Shown: piece after piece, positions 9,101 to 12,651 of the stretch
How positions within the stretch are numbered: the stretch's first letter is position 1
How the letters are laid out: every line of letters starts with the position of its first letter
Assembly (NCBI GenBank): GCA_003560175.1
Contig: PWIZ01000412.1
Span: forward strand, 1 to 12,651
Length of the DNA stretch: 12,651 bases
Direction of reading: 5' to 3'
DNA from: Halomonas sp.
Lineage (GTDB): Bacteria > Pseudomonadota > Gammaproteobacteria > Pseudomonadales > Halomonadaceae
Program-made: the position numbers and the translations under genes
Notes under the pieces: generated by a model
Database searches by the model: none
Told to the model about the DNA's origin: nothing
The model's input: only the letters and a program-made list of their open reading frames with translations

Positions 9101-12100
9101 CAACTCGTATACTTGCTGATGATATTCTTAATATGCATAGAGACTTAGGAGCTATAAAAGAAAGTTTAACCAATAGAATCCAGAAAGCTAAAACTGCTAA
9201 AGATAAACAAGCTTTGCAGAAACAACTCGAAGATGTCGAAAGAGCTGAGCTGTCAGCTACGGAAATGACTAACGATGTAATACAGACCGCAAGTCGACTT
9301 AAAGGGTTTCTGTTTCATGGAGATAAAAGCGTTACCAACTATCAAACTCCCGATGATATATCGCATGAAATGACCGACCGAACAAGACCGCAACTTAAAC
9401 AAACCTTGCTAAAAAACACAGACCTTACGGTAGTAGCTACTAGTGACGCAAAAAGTTCCGCTATAGAATCGGCTAAAGGCGCTTCTGTCAGCGAATCAAT
9501 TATTATACCTAAAGATTATAAAGCTACTCCTCAGCTTAAGAAGAAATTTATAGACTCTATCCTGCGAACCCAAGATGCAAAGACGAAGGATAAGGATCGT
9601 ATCTCTATTAATCTTACAGGCGATGCCGGCCATAAAGTTCATACCGAAAAAGCGAGACTGTTCTTACAAGATATGCTGGGTACGGCTAGATCTCAACTTG
9701 AAGGAGTTGATGTTAAGATTGTAAATACCGGTGAATCAGGAACGGAAGAAGCAGCTCTTAACGCAGCTAGAGGGTTGAAGATGCCTTCAGTGCTTAAAGT
9801 GCCTAAAAACCCGTATTATGTGTCGGAGAAAGGTGCTCACGTTAAGGGCGAAGTTGAGTTCTTTCAGAGATTTGATTATCAAGTAGATAAGCTAAAAGGA
9901 ATGAAAGTGTCAGCTGCTAAAGTTGATGCACAGATAGCTCAATTTAAAGCTAATCCCTTGATGCTTGAAGGTAAATACGCTAAAGATGCTAAAGGGAATA
10001 AACTTATAGAACAACCTTCGGAAGCCTATAGACAAGCTTATGGAGTATTGTTTAGATATAGGAATCAGATGTTTGATGATATGATTGTAGGCTCTCTAAA
10101 AAAAGCGTGGAAGGCCGAAGGAGATGTTTCGACTCAAGGAAGAATATCGTCTCTTACCTCCGCATCAAGTATTCTTGATAACGTTAATCAAGACGCAATA
10201 AAGAAACTTTACTCAACTATGGATAAGATATGGGATAAAGCGTTCTATAGCGAATATGCAAAAGCTATGTCGATAGAAGATATTGATAAACACTTCGTAG
10301 TACGCAAGGACATTGCAAGAAGAGTAACAGATAAAGTTACCGGTGTAGGTGCTCCCTTGACTCCTAAAACACCTGTTAAACCTAAATACAAAGGAAGAAT
10401 GGATTTCGCTTACCGTGATGAGAAACGGCCCGGAATTAAAGCTAAAACTACACTGGAAGCTATCCGTACAGGTGAACGTACCGCTACTACAAGATATAAA
10501 AATATAGACTACTGGAAGAAGATTAACGTTGGAGACTTAGTAGAGTTTAGCAATGCAAAAGGAGAAAAGGTTATCGTCGAGGTAACTACTCCTCTATACT
10601 CCGTTAAAGGTATGAACGCCGAAGAATGGAGCAGACTTGAAGGATGGGATATAGCCCATTACAATAAAAGCGTTAAGCCTCGTATTAACCAAGCTTATCA
10701 ATTCCAGTATAAACTTGTATCTCCTTCCGGGGATGAACCGGTTAAAATCGATAGAATACCTACCTATCGTGCCGATGATCCAAGCAAAGTGAAAGGTCTT
10801 ACCCCTCGTACAAGAGATCCCGGTTCATTTGAAGAAGGTATAAATAAGGCTAATATTAAAAAAGCAAGGTTTGATGAACAATCTACCTCAGCCTCGTCAA
10901 TTACCTATACTCAGAGTAAGAATAGAATCCCGGATAGTTTCGATGAACAACCTCCTAATACCAAGATGTCCAACTCAGAGAAGAAACGGATTACCCAAGA
11001 ACGCAAAGAAGCTCATGAGAGAACATTAAGGGGGGAAACAAGCGATAAAAGTATACAGGAGGGTCAAAAGGCGATAAAGAAGAAAAAGGCTCTATATGAT
11101 GCCTTAGATGAAGAATACGATGCATTCGTGAAGTCTGTTCAAGGTAAAAACTATACTAACGTTGATAAATCGGAAGTTAAAACTATTATTGAACGTGTGT
11201 TCTCACAGATGAAATCACATGGGATGCTGTCCGATGATATGCCCGCTGAAGCTATAGGTAAACGTACCCTGGGTTTCCTTATGGGATTTACTCATAAAAC
11301 TCTCGATCAGTTCTCTCTGCAAGATTGGAGAGCAATCGATAGATGGTTCGATCATTATAACCAACCTTCGGCTTGGATGAAACTAATAGGAAAGAAAAGC
11401 GATACGTTTAAACTGTCCGCTTATGACTGGTTTAGAACTATGGGCAGCATAGGAAAAGACCATATGAGAAATACAGTCCTACTATATGCTTCACCTACTT
11501 ACTATTTCGATAAAGACGGGAATATGAAAGAAGCAAACCTGTATTTTCCTACTCAACACGCTACAATACTTGAAGATGTTATGGGAGTTGTAAACTCAAC
11601 CCTTATAAGGAAAGAAGAAGACTTGAAGCGTAAATACACCGGGCTATTTCAAAACCTTGCCGATACAAGTGAAAAGAAGAAACTATACGAAATCATGGCC
11701 TTTATGAAAGATGTTAACTATATAGCTAAAGATCCGGAATATCGCTGGAAATTCAAAGGGATAAAAGAAGAACAAATCGAGGATAACATTACTCGACGTA
11801 TTAACTTTCTGCGTAATCAGAAGATATTGCCCCTGATGAAAGAATTGATTCCCGATGCAAAAGTCGTTAAGCTCAAAGAAGTAGATGGAAAGTTGGAAAT
11901 AGATTGGACTCACGATAAAACTATCGATATTAAATACCTCGATAAAGGCCAGCTTAAAACCAAACCCTTAAAGTACTCTCAACTCGTTCAAGAACAGTCG
12001 AATCAAATAACCGAGATGAATAAGGAAATGAGAAAGATAATAGATGGAAACCCTGAAGTACATGAACAATATCGTATCCCTGCTACCAAAGCACTTGATT

Positions 12101-12651
12101 ATCTCTCAAAAAAAACAGGAATAAACCTTCGTACACAACCTGAAGCAATACGAGCATACAATGAACTACACTCAAAGATGGAAATCATCGATATAGATAA
12201 ACTGAGACAAGACATCAAAAACCGTATGTTTATCGCAAAGGATATCGATATAACTTCACTGGGGATTGACTTCATTAATAAAGCCTCCTTAACAGATAAA
12301 CTCGTCGAACATATTAAGACCGGAGTTAAACCTGAAGACGCTATGAGATTATATCTGAATTCTATGGGAACAACCCATACTCATAAGGTAGTACCTGAGA
12401 ATTACTATCCTCATATCGATGTAGATAAGATTAGAATGCAGCCTATATGGGAGAAACGATTACGTAAAGACCTTAAACTCTATAAAGATAAGACCGCTGA
12501 ACATCAAACCGACCCGGAAAATGTAGCTAAAAAAGCAGAGCTTCTCACAATAAGAAAACGTATTGTGTCCCTGTATAATCAGCTTAATAATGTATCCAAG
12601 TTTGATGAAGTACACAATATGTCTCAATACTATAATGACCTCTTATCCTCC
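3136..12651 (+). CDS. Giant phage protein, at least 3172 aa, with two-barrel RNA polymerase core plus SLOG-like and ASCH domains; 3'-truncated
   Basis: The frame is open for 3172 codons to the window edge, so the C-terminus is missing. Order by residue: Gly-rich hydrophobic module 55-185; uncharacterised helical and mixed region 190-1045; RNA polymerase-like core about 1050-1650, with a first-barrel candidate (D1057-G1058, K1084, K1128) and second-barrel loop (R1458-V-P1460; D1497-D-D1499-G-D1501-K); mixed region with a coiled coil at 2000-2042; SLOG-like fold 2156-2248; Pro-rich linker about 2405-2421; ASCH 2422-2530; disordered charged linker 2530-2645; helical C-terminal region from 2645. 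The DxDxD loop coordinates catalytic Mg2+ in two-barrel polymerases. Capsid-packaged single-chain enzymes of this class are known in crAss-like phages, and large multidomain 'polyvalent' proteins are common in phages. Role by inference: virion RNA polymerase ejected with the DNA to transcribe early genes. N4-type virion polymerases are also giant but belong to the T7 fold, whose motifs I do not see. I am sure of the frame, fairly sure of a polymerase relationship, and unsure of activity. Confidence 0.9.
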   Translation, partial: MFKPRLTLDTTQRMIKGYYNNPLQYNQNALRKLSQHAQFYGLPFRQIEPGEEEFDIMRAGKNLVQGFVQGFTTLRTGEQPVNEYEQIARSVGSVLGFTGTIPVGKGFPILGAMKGKSIPLIVSGKVKKAISPGVTKGLAGLAEHKTAGIASDAAKYVMDTNLIRDIVGTSFGIGVASSVGQIWDGPQAMAQAFVGGARHTSGRNLLANIISLKDPQLTKVVRSLAGGTYTALPGHIRDESTPQQVYDFLLGSIFSYRQLPAIDKFAHKAMAGLQKEYQQRKIKSIEESDIYKNLNDSVRGKVRELWRVKMGNKADLEATNVFVADALAKYGLDPRDHGVSPEKIFDTTAKGYDQYTRKTGITPDSALNKVRVEATDMINKGFSHEKAINRYEWKKAELLKEISDSADEVIKPIVKEHTQGLDSELKALFPTETPEARQLRIQHKHDIERIYKAPFDSFIQDRVTLQDRVFRAQMQINKYGKEGYNLSEEFLDRSISATEIYPIGHPDKPGTPYKFIGDPKLEGHDLTILLPHKNLANKKVIEEFEIGQHLMSKPEFISLDKAYPKDNPYYKAVHNHLVNKAGYNEMWGEGSGYYGLKKHAMEEAEYSRVINQVYGLYGNNPEDMPTYIQGKPLVGRLQDAMHEKMGYSIGGAHFKAQTLGRDLFRTLHTDPVTSKPSSAIQLDKFIKKHGLESIEQEVTSIWHNLSYKPMEKPMIEAKTKDKELVDFKMVDRNISAQAERQDSSRPIYPISIEPWAARKFDDGKKAFHEISHFTIDGKVREIFDTFEGAEGNKETNQIRQWTITKMASDGYFYAGGRKDHKAMRFYREHPDTKHFSNLTSIYHTLAGDLNLASKFVVGGANMSADKLRATLRKNIAEDRQEFENKMINKEANLSKQEIDHIYYKTWANNLLWLLERHKAIDPDTPYGEDSHAGKSYRYIPPSVMAPLTKEMGGAFSAKDLTKRLQILDSSAATLAVEDLPYFAEKAAKKLYPDYDIPDDKLKLSDADQIYRRMDKVAIDRYKKDNLNTIIIENDMAKPTGKINTDKARAEDWEAFMDGDIYMRPILMNMLNMAVGNSPKGGSIKSFQVNDPGQSILAGKNMSFSADKRTENFMRLLDVDQIDLHGSIKIPGNRHDKIIKLSEFQDAVKDIRDIENPTPAQVDAIRARLLGKASEKLITDIHIHNHKFIPTTKFDEHNIEGKNLLVRQLTGTLASSLITAPDHIRGKARDFIDNTLGKSAAGDTAKTQHMEVLIHAEKPNIKQISKSLEDIDQVSVKTIVKMLNHSDSRVRAETLSAMLNKKDLDSDVEEGFEEIENAEIKNHMRNESSRFLAIAKDYKVAAYDDNHSKYLSEQVGSYLTKRIIKPQVENSMTLAIHTPSLFDDANKLWPTIDGKVQRNYFYLGAEAKDMKVEVRDPTNKPRSTTLGKLWQEYNDTEIGWSRSYKKYVQRIFNNVIAVRVPQDSIEGAQTLQMKGFTDHPSLTLLLHPSKKEALGGADDDGDKAHMYFGGKVKRDGKFQGKGLYVDDDQGGWAEIWKKYGDSRHYTDKDGNVRMRMPKTDTQKLSDNSIASEYIFEKDKQRTANLPAAPFDLFRNSAVTVRTRGDLGTAAIAKGISGSVLEALKDPEFKANLTGNRTVVIHDGKKKREFDLTIEMKDLKTGSEDVNKLIQSWIAFGSDPDDAMGHIASDKLQAKIYDSLFKITKGSSKEYDVQIKSKLFSDLFAPFRETNTALFGREYPEGVKYSISDKTHAIGSFTERLGKMYDRLGGINLLHASTKELNKMPEVNPLTIFDIMPKEDRTNLPDGFLKARKTSNDLLFGEIDRINEEKIRVPVFGKRQIGKGAVITEETINNYLAYLLGSPGRSSVSYLGDLRKAQGAFHRAGGKPQTQLDLSYLSPFDQSLIKLLDELSGLEKAPSHIDNKFHKVSKLSLELAGKVHEREGRREKPAMFDIPDKYLDKPTAKDLVNFLHQTKQKAGFLLYKNVAQAASTRILADDILNMHRDLGAIKESLTNRIQKAKTAKDKQALQKQLEDVERAELSATEMTNDVIQTASRLKGFLFHGDKSVTNYQTPDDISHEMTDRTRPQLKQTLLKNTDLTVVATSDAKSSAIESAKGASVSESIIIPKDYKATPQLKKKFIDSILRTQDAKTKDKDRISINLTGDAGHKVHTEKARLFLQDMLGTARSQLEGVDVKIVNTGESGTEEAALNAARGLKMPSVLKVPKNPYYVSEKGAHVKGEVEFFQRFDYQVDKLKGMKVSAAKVDAQIAQFKANPLMLEGKYAKDAKGNKLIEQPSEAYRQAYGVLFRYRNQMFDDMIVGSLKKAWKAEGDVSTQGRISSLTSASSILDNVNQDAIKKLYSTMDKIWDKAFYSEYAKAMSIEDIDKHFVVRKDIARRVTDKVTGVGAPLTPKTPVKPKYKGRMDFAYRDEKRPGIKAKTTLEAIRTGERTATTRYKNIDYWKKINVGDLVEFSNAKGEKVIVEVTTPLYSVKGMNAEEWSRLEGWDIAHYNKSVKPRINQAYQFQYKLVSPSGDEPVKIDRIPTYRADDPSKVKGLTPRTRDPGSFEEGINKANIKKARFDEQSTSASSITYTQSKNRIPDSFDEQPPNTKMSNSEKKRITQERKEAHERTLRGETSDKSIQEGQKAIKKKKALYDALDEEYDAFVKSVQGKNYTNVDKSEVKTIIERVFSQMKSHGMLSDDMPAEAIGKRTLGFLMGFTHKTLDQFSLQDWRAIDRWFDHYNQPSAWMKLIGKKSDTFKLSAYDWFRTMGSIGKDHMRNTVLLYASPTYYFDKDGNMKEANLYFPTQHATILEDVMGVVNSTLIRKEEDLKRKYTGLFQNLADTSEKKKLYEIMAFMKDVNYIAKDPEYRWKFKGIKEEQIEDNITRRINFLRNQKILPLMKELIPDAKVVKLKEVDGKLEIDWTHDKTIDIKYLDKGQLKTKPLKYSQLVQEQSNQITEMNKEMRKIIDGNPEVHEQYRIPATKALDYLSKKTGINLRTQPEAIRAYNELHSKMEIIDIDKLRQDIKNRMFIAKDIDITSLGIDFINKASLTDKLVEHIKTGVKPEDAMRLYLNSMGTTHTHKVVPENYYPHIDVDKIRMQPIWEKRLRKDLKLYKDKTAEHQTDPENVAKKAELLTIRKRIVSLYNQLNNVSKFDEVHNMSQYYNDLLSS
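3298..3690 (+). other. N-terminal Gly/Ala-rich hydrophobic module of the giant protein
   Basis: Residues 55-185 of the giant protein contain two hydrophobic, Gly-rich stretches, about 90-103 (SVGSVLGFTGTIPV) and 166-182 (IVGTSFGIGVASSVGQI), set in small-residue-rich sequence. They are borderline as transmembrane helices. The layout (a G-F-x-x-G-F-T start, an acidic and Pro-containing turn, then R-S-V-G-S) resembles residues 87-142 of the preceding 518-residue protein. Such modules are common at the start of large internal virion proteins. A membrane-contact or capsid-packaging role is inference. Confidence 0.5.
6283..6540 (+). other. Candidate first (beta-like) double-psi barrel of the polymerase core
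   Basis: Residues about 1050-1135 read M-D-G-D-I-Y ... G-G-S-I-K1084-S ... F-S-A-D-K-R ... L-D-V-D-Q-I-D-L-H-G-S-I-K1128-I-P-G. From memory, single-chain phage polymerases with two barrels have a region of this shape before the DxDxD barrel: a D-G followed by a hydrophobic-aromatic pair, an I-K, then an 'I-D-x-[hydrophobic]-x-S-x-K' segment. K1084 and K1128 are the candidate active-site lysines, equivalent to the two conserved lysines of bacterial beta. The match is by eye and weaker than that of the second barrel. Confidence 0.5.
7453..7665 (+). other. Second (beta'-like) double-psi barrel with DxDxD metal-binding loop
   Basis: Residues about 1440-1510 contain I-A-V-R1458-V-P1460, then M-K-G-F, then H-P, then G-G-A-D1497-D-D1499-G-D1501-K-A-H-M-Y-F. 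The spacing and order match the beta' segment that runs from 'NRAPTLHR' to 'NADFDGD', and the 'RIPTQ ... DFDxDK' form seen in large phage proteins. D1497, D1499 and D1501 are the predicted Mg2+ ligands. Position 1498 is Asp where Phe or Tyr is usual. Downstream segments R-T-R-G-D-L-G (about 1603) and D-P-D-D-A-M-G-H-I are plausible continuations of the polymerase fold. Confidence 0.72.
9601..9879 (+). other. SLOG (YpsA-like) domain, degenerate, within the giant protein
   Basis: Residues 2156-2248 begin with a beta-strand and turn (ISINLTGDAGHK) and continue to V-K-I-V-N-T2198-G-E-S-G-T-E-E-A-A-L-N-A-A, then P-S-V-L-K-V-P-K, ending E-F-F-Q-R-F. This follows the pattern of YpsA-type SLOG folds in phage proteins, where the core is 'S-G-G-Q-T-G-x-D-x-A-A-L-x-A-A ... 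P-K-G ... F-x-x-R-F'. Here GGQTGxD reads GESGTEE, so the nucleotide-binding loop is altered. SLOG domains bind nucleotides or their derivatives. The fold call is moderate and activity is uncertain. The 90 residues upstream (to about 2060) may be part of the same or a second Rossmann-like unit. Confidence 0.5.
10399..10725 (+). other. ASCH domain within the giant protein
   Basis: Residues 2422-2530 show the ASCH pattern: F-A-Y-R start; T-T-L-E-A-I-R-T-G2446-E-R2448-T-A-T2451-T-R2453; I-N-V-G2466-D2467-L-V-E-F; a strand V-I-V-E-V-T-T; and R-L-E2502-G-W2504 before the closing strand Q-F-Q-Y-K-L-V. ASCH belongs to the PUA-like RNA-binding superfamily. E. coli YqfB, which hydrolyses N4-acetylcytidine, has the equivalent 'GRKTITIR'. 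Here the catalytic Lys position is Arg and the Thr is kept, so RNA or nucleoside binding is safer to predict than YqfB-type catalysis. Pro-rich and charged linkers flank it, making it a separately folding unit. Confidence 0.72.

Noticed and set aside
112..11913. Many minus-strand open frames of 66-119 codons across the window
   Set aside because: All lie opposite long plus-strand genes, lack good ribosome binding sites and have low-complexity translations rich in Ser, Ile, Phe and Leu, typical of antisense shadows.
3136..12651. Genome-wide recoding of TAG to Gln
   Set aside because: The giant frame has no in-frame TAG in 3172 codons despite many Gln codons, and TAG codons at 469 and 3024 sit where stops are expected. 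Low-level readthrough at 469 remains possible.
3136..12651. N4-type (T7-fold) virion RNA polymerase
   Set aside because: Size and context would fit, but the motif seen is the two-barrel DxDxD loop and I found no T7-family palm or fingers motifs.
1..12651. tRNA genes, CRISPR arrays, insertion sequences or attachment sites
   Set aside because: No cloverleaf, regularly spaced direct repeats, terminal inverted repeats or transposase/integrase motifs were seen.

Overview
This window looks like part of a phage genome or a closely related viral element. The whole of it is one plus-strand gene cluster: three short genes rich in Gln, Arg and Gly, then one gigantic reading frame. AGGAGG-type ribosome binding sites, a TAATG stop/start overlap, almost no non-coding DNA and moderately AT-rich codon use point to a virus of an SD-using bacterium. 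Strong SD sites argue against a Bacteroidota host, where such sites are weak. No hallmark structural gene (capsid, portal, terminase), integrase, tRNA, rRNA, IS or CRISPR is visible, so neither virus family nor host can be named.

Layout. (1) 1-471: the 3' part of a gene with a Gln-rich coiled coil followed by a Gly-rich amphipathic stretch. (2) 481-1470: a 329-residue Gln-rich, mostly helical protein. (3) 1470-3026: a 518-residue protein with a Gln-rich coiled-coil start, hydrophobic Gly/Ala segments and long charged helices. (4) 3027-3135: a short spacer with a GC-rich hairpin and a small palindrome. (5) 3136 to the right edge: a frame open for 3172 codons and still without a stop.

The main feature is the giant protein. 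Its middle carries the motif R-V-P ... G-A-D-D-D-G-D-K, matching the DxDxD metal-binding loop of the two-double-psi-beta-barrel (DPBB) RNA polymerases: cellular beta', and the single-chain polymerases that crAss-like phages carry in the virion. About 400 residues earlier is a region like the matching first barrel, with two candidate active-site lysines. Ahead of this core lie an N-terminal Gly-rich hydrophobic module and about 860 poorly characterised residues. Behind it come a degenerate SLOG (YpsA-like) fold, an ASCH domain and a long helical C-terminal region I do not recognise.

Working model (inference): the cluster encodes proteins packed in the capsid and ejected into the host, with the giant protein as a virion RNA polymerase or polyvalent protein bearing nucleotide- and RNA-handling modules, and the three small proteins as companion ejection or cargo proteins. 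Polymerase homology rests on motif recognition by eye, not on a profile search.
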